Source: Plectrocnemia conspersa (taxonomy: Eukaryota; Arthropoda; Insecta; Trichoptera; Polycentropodidae). Taken from it: DNA of 64,000 nt. Location: positions 36,623 to 100,622 of the forward strand of contig VTFK01000630.1 in NCBI GenBank assembly GCA_009617715.1, written 5' to 3'. The translations under genes and the position numbers were made by a program. Every line of letters begins with the position of its first letter. Positions within the stretch are counted from its first letter, which is position 1. The notes under the pieces are model-generated. The model searched no databases, was not told the origin of the DNA, and was given only the letters and a program-made list of their open reading frames with translations. Below, in pieces: positions 48,551-62,240 of this stretch.

Positions 48551-49819
48551 ACGTGTGTATTTCAGTGTTTTAGTTAAATTATAAAGCTACTCTACATGCT
48601 TATAGTTTAATTATATTTATTTTGTAGCAATAGTAATCTATAAACCGATGTTTGAATGTATAAATAAATATATTTAACTTACTCCATCAATTATCCGCTA
48701 TCAAAAAATAACAACGTGGACACGTAAATTTAAAAAACTAAAACAATCAGATAATTTAATTTGAAAAATAACTTAGTCGACTAAAAATAAACACACTTTC
48801 AAAACTGGTTAAACCATAGCTATTACAGATCATGATCGTTTTTTCTAAAACCTAGAAACACACTGAAAATTATATTTTTTTAGTTAAAAACAAAGTAAAT
48901 AGATTATTATAAAAATCATCTGCGGGTTATAAAAATTTAATTTGCAATTTAAGTTCAATAAAATTTTAAAGTGTCATTAAAATTTAAAAAATATAAAAGG
49001 TCCTGAAATACAGATTAAACACCTTTCTATTTTTTTCAGTGTTTGCGTTTATTTTAAGTATTTCTCCACTATTTGCAAAAAGTAACTAAAAATTCATCAT
49101 ATAAAAAGACCCGAAAGGGTTTTTACCATTCCGATTAGGAAATTTGATAGAATTTACCATACCTTAGTTTTAGCAAACCTATTTCTTTTGCGTACATGCT
49201 GAAATGTAATTTAAGAATCATTCCAAATGCAATGCTAATTCACTGCTTATGTTAATGGCGTTTTGAATGGGTAAAATGAAGCAAAACAGTTTTTTTAAAT
49301 TTTAAACCGGAAAACTGGAAAAATAATATCCAATAGAGACCAGGAAAAGACAGAGATACTAGCTAGCACATTTTTAAATCGCATTTACTAACAAATATAT
49401 ACATATATATGATAAGCATAACACAAAAAATTATGGTAGATAACAATTTAATTTGCAAATCTATCTTAAAAAATGATAAAATAAAATAAATGTTTATTTA
49501 ACGTTTAGATACCACATTGAATAAATACATTTACAGAATTTAAATTCAATTCTTGCTAACCGTTTGGGTCTCTCCTCATCATTTAAAAAATCACAATAAT
49601 TCACTTGACAAAAAATCCAGAAACAAATTCCACAAATCTTTAAACCCATCGCCTAATTAGTTAATAGAATTTTAAAAGATTTTTTTTGTTAAAAATAATA
49701 CCTAAGAAATTAGATTCGTAACAAGCATGATTTTAAAAAAAATCACTTGACAAAACATTAACTTTGTAGTTTGACAAAGCATATATGCGTAAATTTTATT
49801 ATGAAAAAGAGCATGGGTC
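48551..49819. other. A+T-rich stretch without recognisable features
   Basis: No feature was recognised. Confidence 0.5.
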
Positions 49820-50025
49820 TTTTAATGTTAGTTATATTATAAGTTTTCGACACGGTGTGGCATGACAGTTTGATTAACAGACTGTACAAATATAAGATCC
49901 CTGGCTATACGCTACTCTATATACGCTTATACCTGAGTAATAAAAGCTATTTTATTTTACTCAATAGTATACACTTGATACCGCGTAAAATTCCAGCTAA
50001 AGTTTTTCTTAATATTATATACCAT
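49820..50025 (+). pseudogene. Jockey-like RT fragment, piece 1
   Basis: Reads FDTVWHDSLINRLYKYKI, then PGYTLLYIRLYLSNKSYF, then IPRKIPAKVFLN. This is the palm segment starting at the first catalytic Asp region (FDxVWHxxLI) and ending at the position of the GVPQGS motif, here decayed. Piece 2 (50325-50880) repeats the last ~100 bases of this piece. The two are therefore overlapping copies and not one element split by an insertion. Confidence 0.75.
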
Positions 50026-50324
50026 GTGTGGCCAGTGACTCGATCGCGATCGACCACTTAACGGCAAAGCTATTTTCAGTCCCCGCGTTTCCCGTGCTTT
50101 ACGTTTACGTTTGTTTCAACAAAGTAATGAAAAGTCTTGGGATTTAACAGTCACATAAACTAAATAACTTAAGTATGATTTATTATTCAAATTTATATGA
50201 AGCACCTAGCCTTTTTGCTACTAGTAGAACTCCAACAATAATTTCAGTAGCAAGTCGCCCAAAGGAAGTATTATTCTGGCCGTGTTAAAGTTTGATTTAC
50301 AAAATATACAAAAAGCACCCCCTC
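50026..50324. other. spacer between the two Jockey-like pieces
   Basis: About 300 bases with a mixed-composition start (ccccgcgtttcccg) and no recognisable RT sequence. Origin unknown. Confidence 0.35.
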
Positions 50325-50880
50325 TCCTAACTATATACTTATAAGACCCCTGACTTTACGTTATACTTAAAATATAGAATTTCTTATGTTTATATAAATA
50401 TTAAACACTTGATATCACGTAAAATTCCAGCTAGAGTTCCTCAGAAAAGATTTCTCTTTATCTTGTATATGAATGATATTTCAAAAATTGAAAATAGGTG
50501 ATTACGATGGGTAAGCAATTGCGAATAAATTAAATAAATCTTTTGAAATATGAAGTAAATATTTTGAAGGGTGGAAAATTAAAATTTACTGGTATAAAAT
50601 ATAGTCAATTAAATTTACCAAATGTAGACAAACTTTGTACCGCCTATTCAAAATAAACAGGACAATAACGTCAAATAGAAATTTAGCATTATGTTATCTA
50701 AAAGGTTTGGTGCCATAGCGACCCACAGTCCCATATTTAAAGCAGAGAGCGCGCTTACTACAAAATATATTAAAAGTCATTTTAGCATATGACTGTCCGG
50801 TGTGAAATAACACCAGTAATACCATTTTTTTTAAATTGTAAGTCATAAAAATAAATCTACATGAACAATATACAATACAT
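50325..50880 (+). pseudogene. Jockey-like RT fragment, piece 2
   Basis: Starts within the palm (YTYKTPDFTLYL, a diverged match to piece 1) and continues through HLISRKIPARVPQ (GVPQGS position) and FILYMNDISKIEN. After decay comes FTKCRQTLYRLFKIN (thumb), then PTVPYLKQRARLLQNILK, VILAYDCPV and NNTSNTIFF, which together fit the Jockey-clade C-terminal region. The YADD catalytic box is no longer recognisable. Many stops. Confidence 0.75.
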
Positions 50881-52139
50881 ATATTTATACTTAACTTAAA
50901 ATAACTTTAAGAAACTTAACTTTAAAATAAATTGAAAAACATTGTCATTTTCATACCAAAAAATAATATAAAAATATATCGTTAATACTCACTAGCCACT
51001 AATCTCACTTAGAAACAATCTTTAATTAAAATGTAAGCATAAGAGGCCAACATATATATTGCTTTAAAAAATAAAGAATATCTATCAATGAATCCTAATC
51101 TTCAGTTTAATAAACTCAAATTAGAACTTAATTTATTGTTTTTTTATTATTATATTTTTATGCCTTTTTTCACTATAATTGTAAAATGATTTTTAGTTGT
51201 TTTCCTTAAATTAAAAATGAATAAATCATCACTTCCTCTGTTGTTTAATTTTACTTTCTCTATCTGCTTAATTTATAAAAGATTTTTTAGGTTTTTTTAA
51301 TTAAATTTTACTAACCAAAGTTTAATTTTATTCTATTTAAGCTAATGACAAAATTATAAACATAAACATGTTTATATACTAGTAACACTTATTTTATATA
51401 TTAGTATTTTTGTAAAATTTATTGTTGTAAATATTAAGCTTTAACATTATAACCAACCTAGATTAGGACTTGTTCTATTCTAAATTATGTATTAGATCTG
51501 TATAAAATTATGTAATAGATTACGGAAAGGAATTGTATTTCGTCACATATTGAATACGGAAAATTTATCTAGGCTAGGTAGCGTGTGCTGCACGAGAAAC
51601 AAACAAGTAGTTAAAGATAAGTTGTTTCTTGACCGCATTGTTACAAGTGGTGTTTCATAACTGTTTCATAATATTCATAAAAAATACAGTAGATAAGATA
51701 CTTTTACAAACAGAATAAATACGAATAACTTTATGCACTATCTTAATAGTAATATAATCTTGTTTACTTGTTGGTATGTTTGCTAATTTTTAAACGTCAT
51801 TAAATAATCAACATAACAAGCGCTGATTAGTTAAAGTCGTTAAACTCGTAATTGGAGTTCCATTCTAATTTCGCTCACCCAGGCTAGAAAGCGTGCGACT
51901 CTTTAGTTATACGAACAAAACTACCTACTAACTGTGGTGGTTGTATTATACATTTTATATTGTGCTTTTGAAATAAAATACAATTTTCGAAACTTGGCCC
52001 ACTGATTTGAATAACATTTTGTTGTGGTGTTAGTTAACGTACAACTTTCATATTACAGTATTTCTGATTTCTTTACAGTGTATATCTGCTATATATTATA
52101 CATTTTTATGAACATAAATTAAATATTAAATTATCAATA
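50881..52139. other. mostly A+T-rich, unrecognised
   Basis: A mixed patch at 51530-51640 and another at 51830-51940 have no reading frame or repeat similarity that I recognise. Confidence 0.45.
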
Positions 52140-52510
52140 AATTGCGGATGATTTGATTCAAGAATTACACTTAGCCGATCGAGGCAATAGTTATAGTGGA
52201 TCATGTGTATTCACCTACACAAGTCTGTGCGATACGTCGAGCAAAATCTTTCGGTGGAATAAATTCCAGAATAAATTTCACGGCAATTAAACACCGGGGC
52301 AATTAACGCTAATTTAAGTGGCGCCCTCCAGGTATTGTGCCGTAGGAGGAGGCACCTCTGGTCGTAAGCCCTTCGGATTAAGGGTTTCGCCACGACGGGG
52401 CATCCGGGTGGCGAAAGTGCGAAAAATATTACAGCCTACCTCTGTGACTTTCAAATTAAACCAATTTTCATGTCCTTTGCGGTTAAAACTTGAAAAGCGT
52501 TAAGGGCTAA
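52140..52510. promoter_or_regulatory. G+C-enriched island
   Basis: One of the most G+C-rich patches (52300-52420 includes ggcgccctcc and cacgacggggc). Opposite frames of ~60 codons (52211-52393 minus, 52318-52503 plus) overlap and show no domain. Candidate conserved non-coding element or unrecognised promoter. Confidence 0.3.
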
Positions 52511-52989
52511 AGCTAAATTATAGACCTAGAAGCAGTATGTATATATTTATATATACGTATATATAAGCAGTATTTGTACTGCATATTTTTATTTTTTGTC
52601 TACTTAAAATATTGATAAAGTAAAGTATCAAATATTTTATAAAAATATTATTTTAGAATTTAATTTAAATACATTTAGAGCATCCTTGTAGGTAAACTTG
52701 ATACATTTTATGCTACTTATAATAAACATAAATTTTTATTTTTTGTGGAATGTGTGTCATTTATTTTGAATATCAATCTAAGGGCTGCAATAGCAGCAAG
52801 CCTTATAGAGCGAAGTTTTCTTATATTTATTAAATCCTTGCTTGATTTTCTGATAGTTTTTATTATTCTGCATAATTTTACACATCTCAAAATATTAAGT
52901 TTTCAAAAGAAAGTGTAATTTATTTCTGATAAGCATTTTTTTAAAAATAGCTCTATATTTAGCCTCAATAAAAAAACAGCCTACATATT
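52511..52989. other. A+T-rich DNA with a small TA-rich hairpin
   Basis: Hairpin gcagtat-ttgt-actgc near 52567-52582 next to tatatacgtatatata. Nothing else was seen. Confidence 0.4.
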
Positions 52990-53120
52990 TTTCTTATTTT
53001 AAAAGATAAGGAGTAACGGTACGAACAAACCCCGAGGAACTCCATCTAGAATTTTACGCGGCATTGAGTGTTCAATAATTTATATTTTTAAAATTTTATA
53101 AATATTTAGCTACATTCTAT
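52990..53120 (-). pseudogene. Jockey-like RT fragment, palm motif only
   Basis: The minus strand reads EHSMPRKILDGVPRGLFVPL, corresponding to the P-R-K-I-P-A-GVPQGS motif of the Jockey-like pieces at 49820-50880. Only ~130 bases are recognisable. Upstream sequence is decayed. Confidence 0.55.
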
Positions 53121-54159
53121 CTATGTATAACAAATTGGCAATGAATATCTACAGTAGTAATGGATATCAGACTCACAATTTTTTAAATATTCACATAAAC
53201 AAAGCGTTGCTGTGACTAAGTACCTAAGACTATACCAAAAATGACGGTTTAACAACTGAGTAAAATCATCGCTTTGATTTTTATTAGATATTTATTTTCT
53301 AAATATTCTTCGTTTATAGTATTATAGTATACGTAGTGTATACAAAATTTGATTTTAGGTATATCATACGACATGTATAGTCGCTTATTTAACAGATCCT
53401 AATCCGAGGGTGATTATAAAAAAATACATAAAACATTCCTGTCAGGTATACCGATTTATGGTTATGAGTAATCGTTAGAGACGTTAAGGTAGCCGCACCA
53501 CTCAATTAATGAACATTTTATACATATACAAATTGTGATTGTATAAATATATAAATATGTACTTTTTTAAGTAGCAAAGAAGTAGCATCTAACCCCTATT
53601 ATTTTTTCACAAATTTGAATTGCTAAAAAGAAGTTAGATAAGAAAAAGGTAAGTTTTCACTTCGTTCACATTTGTGTATGTGGGTATATAATCGACTTGT
53701 TTTCGAATCTTAAAAGCGAAAAGGTCCATATTAAAACATATGATCGTTGTTATATAATATGTACATGAAATAAATTATTTTGTGTAAAAAATTGTTTTAC
53801 CAATTTTACATACATACATGTGAAAGAATTATTACGTCATTTTGTATTGGGGTAATTAAATAAACTTAAGTTAGGTTAGTATGCTTTGTTAATATTAGCA
53901 CGCAACATAATTTTAAAATATAAATATACAAAAAATAATTTAAACACATGTAAATGCATGGTTTTAAATGATTGTAATTCAATATATTCAATAATAATTA
54001 AAAATGTTATAGGAGATTGAAATAATAATTTTATAGCAATAGAAAAAATAAAAATTGCTTATAAAATATTTGTATTTACTTCTCTTCAGGTACACATTTA
54101 TAGTTTGATATTTTTTTATTGCATTAGGATTACAAAAATGTTTTAAATAACATTGATAA
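53121..54159. other. A+T-rich stretch without recognisable features
   Basis: No feature was recognised. Confidence 0.5.
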
Positions 54160-54620
54160 TCGACTTCGTTAATGGACAGAGAGAAATATACGAAAAGTAA
54201 TCGAGCTCTGCTCGTACTGAACGAGAATGATCCTAGATGTAAATTTATTAACTGAGAAAAACCTTTTCTAAACTTATTACGTATAATATACGTTTCAAGC
54301 TCAAAACACGCAAAGCTCCTTTTAAAATATAAAAAAAGCATTCGTCCAACCGCTGAACTTTCAATACGACACTTGGAACAGTAATTGCCCGAATGGTGTG
54401 TATAAGAGACCGAGCCCTTTTTCTCGTGCGATACCTGAAAGTTCCAGAGCGAATAAGCCGGATTTTTATTTTATTCCACTTTTGCGAAGTGATTCAATCG
54501 AAAAACCAATTCGATCTATTGAAAAGAGTGTATCCGGATAAAGCAGCACTCAAATGTCGCCCGTACACATCTCGGGCACACTTACTACTCTTTAACGTTA
54601 CACACAATCATTATTTATTA
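54160..54620. promoter_or_regulatory. G+C-enriched island
   Basis: Frames 53988-54341 (minus, 117 codons, partly A+T-driven) and 54393-54653 (plus, 86 codons) lie here, without recognised domains. Balanced composition and no splice-bounded segment. Candidate conserved non-coding element. Confidence 0.3.
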
Positions 54621-56489
54621 ATTTATTTATTTTCTAATATAAACAACAATTAGAAGATAATTAAAAAATGTGTTATGTACATCGAAGACATTTTTGAATT
54701 GCAGTAAATATTAAGTATATGAATTTCACTTTGATGAGTAAAAAATACATAATAAATCATTACTGCAGTGGCTGTAGCAAATACAGTTATTCAACGAGAC
54801 ATTTTGGTTGAATACAACTAAGAATATTATAGAATTATATTGCAAATTCAATTTTAAATTATTATTTTCCAGACACCTAAGATCAGTTGCCCTCCTGACC
54901 TTTTTTTTAGAGATTTTAAAGGCAAAATAATTTCAAAATAAACAGATCAGTCAATAAAGGGATTTTTTATTTTAATTTTATTTAAAATAATAAATAATTA
55001 GTTTAAAGTAAAAATATAGCAATGTTTTTCACAAAATAATACTAATATAAAAATAAGCATTGAACCCTTTGTGTTATTTTTGATATGGCAATTTTATTCA
55101 AGAGTAACGCAATTATTTGAATCATAAGAATTTAATTATAATAAAATAAACAGTATTGTAATAAATTTAAGTAAAAAAACCTTTAAAATTGACGGGTAAT
55201 AAAATGTACACAATAACCCGAAAAGTAATCATATTAATCAAATAGTTATTTAATAAATAAATTAAATTATTATTATTTGCTTTTTTTTATCAAAGACGAT
55301 TTGTTACTTAAAGTGTTATAAGATAGTTATAATATAGTCGCCTTACATTTTTTTAGTATATTTTCATTTTAATGGGGTTGTGATATAAATAAATACATGT
55401 GAGGAATTTTTTTTTGTAAAAGAAATACAACACGAGTAAAATAAATACATTTTCTTACCCAGTTAGTAATAAAGTCGTTTCAGCTAAAGTCCAGGTTGAC
55501 TAATCCTCAGTAGTAACAACAATAGGCTAACACTGTACTTTTAAAGCGGCTGTGTAAACTGTGAGGTTCGCTCCAAGATTGTCACGTGGCGAAAGGAGAA
55601 ACTGATTATAAAATGAATATCCAACTTGTTTTTGTTTTTTCTTGTTGCAGTTGTTATGGTTATAAACAGAAAAACATATGAATAAAGTAGTAAAATGCTG
55701 TGAAGTGAACTATTTGGCCTTAAGTTTAGGACCATGAAATCTTCTTTTTTTTTAATCTAATCAAAAATCAAGTTTCATCAAATGTAGCCTCATCAAATGT
55801 TTAAAAAATAAAAATAAAAAGTCAATTTGTGCACTTCTATTCATAAAGGTTACCTTATTATATACAATTAAAATATCATATGTACGGTACGATATATATT
55901 CTTTTTATAAATAATAATTAAATAAGTAATAACTAAGTTTTAAATATATTTTAATTTTCAAAATAAAAACATGAAAATAATAATTGATCTCTGGTATCAT
56001 TCAAAATGTAGATGATATTTTCAATAATTAAACAGTTTTCTATATAAAATAAAAGCAGTCATTTAATGATCGACGAAATCTTGTGAGATTAAATTTTTTA
56101 AGTTACATTGTTGAATTATTATAAACTTAGATGTATTTATATATATAATTATTTGCTATTTATATTTTTATTCTACACATTGTTAATAAGCCTATTTTTC
56201 AAACTTCATATTTTCCTTAAAGCTTAATTTTTTATATAAAATTTTGTTTTTTGTTAACTATTTTTAATAATTATATCATTTTTAAAAATCTGCAAAACTT
56301 TATCTGGGACTTTATCTTTGAGATTGTTTTTTTAATTAATAAAAAACATTGATAAAAAATATATAATCCTGATATAACGAGACAAATAATATTTAGAAAA
56401 AAAATTCGTGTCGTTACTCCATATGTGTAGGTATATGGAATAGCATATTACATTTTTCCCATCATTGAAAAAAAATTAAATCGTAAAAC
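54621..56489. other. A+T-rich stretch without recognisable features
   Basis: A mixed patch lies at 55460-55740, with a 64-codon minus-strand frame and no recognised domain. Otherwise A/T-rich. Confidence 0.45.
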
Positions 56490-56860
56490 GAGCCACATTT
56501 ACATTGCCGGTCAGGGCGTTTCACTATAAATTTTGTAAAATGCAAATATTCGGCGCCAGATGCGTCGAAAAAAAGTATCCGCCTGTAAAAAACCCAACTT
56601 CACTAAAAATGCAATATAAATGCGAAAACTTTCGCACCCGCCGCGTTTGATCCGTAACGAAGTTAATTTTTATTTTAAAAGCGTTACAGTGATTTTTTTA
56701 TTTCTAAATCAGTTTTTACCTACTGGTTAGCGTTTCGTTAATTCGAAATCACTGTTTGGTAAATCGGTTCGTCGTTACGCTCCGTCGATTTTTCGTATTC
56801 ATTGAATTTTCTTGTTTCTACAAGTGGGCATCTTCTCGTGTCAATAACCTTTTAAATTAA
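56490..56860. promoter_or_regulatory. G+C-enriched island
   Basis: CpG-containing segment with ATGCAAAT (octamer type) near 56540 and repeated cgttacg/gttaac-like words. Stops in all frames. Candidate conserved non-coding element. Confidence 0.3.
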
Positions 56861-57118
56861 ATATATCGGTGTACTAGAGTAATTAATTTAAAAGATTTTG
56901 TCTTAATGTACATATACAGTAATGTATAAGTAATACATCCGTGACGATAATATAATTTATTACATAATTATTGGCAAACTAATTTATATTGTGGCTTAAA
57001 CGTTTGCCATAACGAAAACGATACAGTTTATAGCCTTGTGACATGCAATTCGATAAATACATACACTATAAAACATACAGAAAAATATAAAAAAAATTAT
57101 ATACATAGACACATATTA

Positions 57119-57325
<207 letters not shown>

Positions 57326-57627
57326 CTATATTTTAATTATAAATAATATTGTTTTTAAACCCATTAATAATTGGACTTTTAATTTGTGGAATTCATATAT
57401 ATAATTGGTTGAATTATTTTATATATTTTTAAGTGTTAAATAATTAAAAATACGGGTAAAGAAAATATAAATTTCAATATGATTACAAAGAACTGCATGA
57501 TTGTTGAATAAAACAAACTTCAATACGATGATTATTTGATATAATGAACGCGAATAATATAAGGAGCAGAACAGACCAAAGCGTTGAGTTATGAAGGAAT
57601 TTTGGACTCTTATATTTATATACATAA

Positions 57628-57654
57628 GTGAAGTAACAACTGTTGTTACTTCAC
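57628..57654. repeat. perfect 27 bp palindrome
   Basis: GTGAAGTAACAAC (57628-57640), a central T, then GTTGTTACTTCAC (57642-57654): 13 bp arms without mismatch. It lies inside an unremarkable 70-codon frame (57591-57803). Possible protein-binding site or fold-back remnant. Confidence 0.9.
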
Positions 57655-58079
57655 ATTATATATATTTCGAGCAAGATAAAAATAAAAAGCTCTTTGGACT
57701 ATTGAAAAAACGATATTTAAGTTCGCTGAAAGAAAAATTTTATGGCCCTCATATATTTTTTAAATCTACTAATTCCCACTTAAAGCGGTTTCTTCTTATG
57801 TGATTATTGATGTAGTTCTTAGATCAGCAAATCAAAGATAAAGCCGATTACAATAGTGGAAAAAATCGTAAATAATATTTTACCATTTAAATACTTCTGA
57901 TCTCTATTAAAGGCTTTCAAGAAAGCATGCTTATTTTCAAGCATCTGGCACGGACCCGCCCTTTTATGCAGCGGTTGTAAAACATTGAAATTTATTCATA
58001 CAAATTTAATTTTTAATAAAAAAAGCTCTATGAATATTTTCAAAAATTAGCAAATTAAGAAATGAGAATTATTGTTTCA

Positions 58080-58440
58080 TAAGTTTCTTGAGAAATCTTC
58101 GAGAAGAAACACTAATTCTAATACAACCAAATACGTGCGTATGCGGATGATATAGTCATCTTAATTCACTCTCAACAGAGAATGGTCGAATGCAATGCAA
58201 ATCTAAAAAAACGGAACAGAAGTTTTTGATTTAGAAATAGCGAAACCAAAACCAAATATATTGTTAATAATAAGTAAAATAGGCCAGCATAAATTTGAAG
58301 AAGTGGACAAATTCAAATACATAGAATTAATTATAGCCCCAAAATAATATTAAAGTAGCTACCATGCTAGTATATATATATATAAATAAAATATATATAA
58401 GTACAACAAAATACTCATCAGAGCAATAGGTGAAAAATAA
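58080..58440 (+). pseudogene. non-LTR endonuclease-RT palm/thumb fragment
   Basis: Reads RAYADDIVILIHSQQRMVE (intact YADD), then ETKTKYIVNN after decay, then GQHKFEEVDKFKYI in another frame, and a weak tail to 58440. This is the catalytic box followed by the KTKYMV...FKYLG thumb motif common in endonuclease-RT elements of animals. Upstream, LEKSSRRNTNSNTTK matches the region before YADD. It differs from the families at 28-39 kb and 49-53 kb. Confidence 0.7.
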
Positions 58441-58696
58441 TCTTTAATCGTTAACTATTTTTATTCTGATAGTTTAAAATTATGTGTTCAATATTTATAA
58501 AAAAATATTGCATAGCTAACATAAGAAACCTTCAAAATGTAAAACGTAAATATGAAAAATTGGATCTTATTCTAATAAAAACTAATTGTAATGAACAAAA
58601 AACCAGGTAAATTTTCTTAATATTGTACTGCGAATTTACATAGAAAATATTGAGCATTGCATTGCATTGAATTTTGAATTATAATAATTTTGGATA

Positions 58697-59785
58697 TACA
58701 GCCTTCGCCATAATAATTGGGAACTCCATAAAATGGTGTGTAACTCTTTACAAGTGCATAGTCTGACCGAAATATTTTAGCAGGTAATTTTAAACGTAAT
58801 TCTAAAAACTATACAAAAGAATTTGTTTTTTTATTGCTCACAGAATTTAAATAAAAATATTGCTGCTCAAATTGCTTAATCTCGCTTAAGTTACCGTTAT
58901 GATCAGTTGTGTGATCTCTGCCTTTATTTGTGATTAAAACATTTTTTTAATTTATTGAATATATTATTTATTTAGGTAAATAATTATATTCTTTTGAATA
59001 TTATATAAACATGTAAAAAATTCCAAAAAACATGAACTAAGTGAAGCTAAAAGGGCGAATATAATTTTATTGCATTCGCATATTGCATTTTTGACTGAAT
59101 ATATCGTAAATTAATAAACACATGAATTTTTGACCACACGTTGTTCAAAATGTTCTGAAACGGTTCAACGAATGTGGTTCTTACAAATCAACGTCAAGAA
59201 CTGGAAGAAAACGAAAGAAAACGAATCGAATGTTGTTCCGCGAGTCCCTTAAAAATCATTGAAAAATATTTTAAAATCTGGCTGCTGAAGTCTCAGCAAG
59301 CAGAGAGCCATCTATTTTTTCGCGAATGGTGAGAAGAAGGCTCAATGATGTAATACTTAAAGGTTGTAAAGCCTTAAATGTTAGAGTGGGCCCAAAAACG
59401 CCATGTTTAGACAGCTAAAGATTGTTCGAAAGTCATTAGGTCCGAAGAATTCAACTTTGAAGTAATTTTAAACTAAAATTGGGTAACATAAAATAATATT
59501 AAAAACTTAGGTTATTCAAAAATTTATGAAGCAATAATTTTTTAAAATAATATTGCTTTTCAAACAGGTTTTGTAATTATTATTATTTTTATTAATGCTT
59601 TTTGATGTCAAACCAATTAGAGTGCTGTTTTTTATATTCTGTTTCATTAAGCAATATATTTTGTGTTTAACTAAAATTAATATATTCTAATAACAAAATA
59701 TTTACCTCAATAAATATTATATTCTTTGTTAATTTTATTTTTTGGTTTATTCAACATATATTTTTCCCAAGATTATATTTTTATC
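58697..59785 (+). mobile_element. Tc1-like transposon relic
   Basis: The left end tacagccttcgccataataa, followed by ttggg, resembles Tc1 terminal repeats. A diverged inverted counterpart (tttttcccaagattat) appears near 59762-59779, after a ttttttggtttattca block typical of Tc1 3' regions. A decayed transposase lies between (59028-59480). The right boundary is tentative, and no TA target duplication could be proven in TA-rich DNA. Confidence 0.5.
59028..59480 (+). pseudogene. Tc1-family transposase relic, N-terminal half
   Basis: In order: ELSEAKRANIILLHSH (first helix-turn-helix); VLKRFNECGSYKSTSRTGRK (second DNA-binding part with GRKR-type basic motif); RESLKN and AAEVSAS; VRRRLNDVILKGCKA; a decayed EWAQKRHV; then SKVI and SEEFNFEV. 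The last motif normally reads S-D-E-S-x-F and holds the first catalytic Asp, which is Glu here. Sequence encoding the rest of the DDE domain is absent. Several frameshifts and stops are present. Confidence 0.8.
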
Positions 59786-62060
59786 TCATTTCGTGTAATT
59801 TACTCTGTTCTCCGAACTGTGGTATAGGATATGTATATTTAAATTCAGGATAAGGGCTATAAATAAAGCTTAAAAATATGACTGACGTAACGTTAATTAT
59901 TATAAGAAAGCCGTTGTAAATAACATACGATATAAACACTTTTGCCTCAAAATATTTATAACATATATTTATATATTTATTAAAAATCTAAATATTTATT
60001 TGATTTTTATACAATATATTTACACATATATGTTAATATAAAAAATGCCGATGTCACAAATATGTTTTAATTTACTGCAAATGCACAATAAAATATATGA
60101 AGTCCTAGGAGTCGTATATTACATTTCACAATGAGAAACAGGTTTTTTAGACCCCCTTAGATTTGTTACAAGGATGGTCTATTTATGTACTTTTATCTAT
60201 CTATCCACATCAATAGTAAACTAAAAATGTTTGTCCAGTAGTGTTTTTTTCTTAAAATATGTGGAAATCGCTATTTTGTTTTTCAATTAGAATAATATAA
60301 AATTATACCATTGAAGATCTCATAACCTTTTCTGGGCTTTCTTTGATCAAAGTATGTTGCGTTGTTGCTTCTTTTAGAAGGTTATTTACATAAATGATTT
60401 CTTTACAGTCTCAACATATTGTGATCATCAAGTTGCTAATAAAACAATAAGCATTTACTTAAACAACTTTAACTTTCTTTTAATCGCCGTTATTGTATTG
60501 ATATTTTCTTGTTTAAGGATTAGAGTTTAATACCCTTTCATCAGTTTTGTTTAATCGTTTCCTAAAAATGCGAAAAGTAAGCCAAAACCAATAAACATTA
60601 TAATCATTTTAAATCCGTTAAGCCTGTGAATGTCAAGGTTTATAACCCAAATCAAGTTTAAACTTTATAAACATCATTCGTTTGTATTTGCCTTAATATA
60701 CTGTATTTTTTTACAAAATACAACAATATTATTTTACAAAGACGAATTTTCTTAAGATTTGACTTTTTTTTTTAAGCTCGTAATAAGTAGGTATTAGGGA
60801 TAAAATTAATACATTTTAAATACAATTATTTGATACCAATTAGTATGTCAAACTAATTATGTAAGTTTTGTTTATACAAGGTGTATATGTTAACATTTTA
60901 TTCTTTTAAATTAAACTAGAATATTACTGTTATTATAATAATTTTATTGTGGTTATTTTGATTTATATTTCTTATGTAATCCGTTCTAGATATTTTCCAC
61001 GGGTAATAACTATTTACTCGACTTCTAATCACCATGTTTTGACTGCACGCAAAGCATGCAGTAAACTACTAATGACTGTAAACCTAGTTATTATATATTA
61101 TATAAATATTGCCGTCCTGTTAAAAAGTCAAACCTTACAAAAAATAAATTATAGAATTAATTTGGTTTTACAAAATATTAACAATCTTTTACCATTTTAA
61201 ATACAGTATGATGTATTAAAATTTAAATATTAAAATAATTCCATTTAAGTAACAGACTTAAATAATTTCTGAAATATATTTATTACATAGGGTTAACAAT
61301 CCGGTGAGTAGAATTTACGTATTAGTAATTTAATACAGTTTTATTAAAATTTCTATTATTATTATTAAGTACCGAATTTTATTATATAGCTATATTGACA
61401 TGTAAATTATGTTTATGTTATAAAACATTTTATTCGTTTTTTGGAAACATTTTTAAATTAATTAATATTACGTTATTTTAATAAAAATAATATTAAATTG
61501 GAACAGATTATTAAAATTTATTAAAAATATTTATGATAGTTTATTATATTTGATGTAATTTTGTTTTACTTATGAATCAAATTTTGAATTCTGACATACT
61601 AAATAAGCGGCATACTTTTATATTAACTTTCGTATACACACTTCTACGAACGATTTCCCTTTCAGTCGAAAATCTAATTTGTGGGCTACCCTTTATAAGT
61701 TTTTCATTTGTATTTTACGTAGTGTGTACGTGTATATGCATACGTAATATAAACAGTAAGCCAATTTAACTTAACAGAATAGACCAAAAATCATATTTTT
61801 TAATAATAATATGGTTAAAAACTGTTTGTAAAAATTGTATGTTTGTAAATATTTATTTTTATTGAAATAATCAACTTTTAATTGCTTCTTATTTTTTTTT
61901 TATTGACAAATTTAGTTTGTTTTTAAAGCATATCCTATGAAAAGGTTAAATATTTTTTAATTCAAGACACAAGATCACAAGACAATACTGACTTTATATT
62001 TAAGCAGAAAAAATATAATTTTGATATTTGCTATAGTTTAAGCTTAGATTAAATGTGCGC
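59786..62060. other. A+T-rich stretch without recognisable features
   Basis: The frames at 60949-61200 and 61572-61769 are A+T-driven with no domain. Nothing else was seen. Confidence 0.5.
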
Positions 62061-62066
62061 TAATTT

Positions 62067-62067
<1 letters not shown>

Positions 62068-62136
<69 letters not shown>

Positions 62137-62158
62137 ATATATATATATAGATATCTAG

Positions 62159-62240
<82 letters not shown>

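Noticed and set aside
53988..54341. 117-codon minus-strand frame
   Set aside because: The C-terminal half is Tyr/Ile/Phe/Asn-rich translation of A+T-rich DNA, and no domain was seen.
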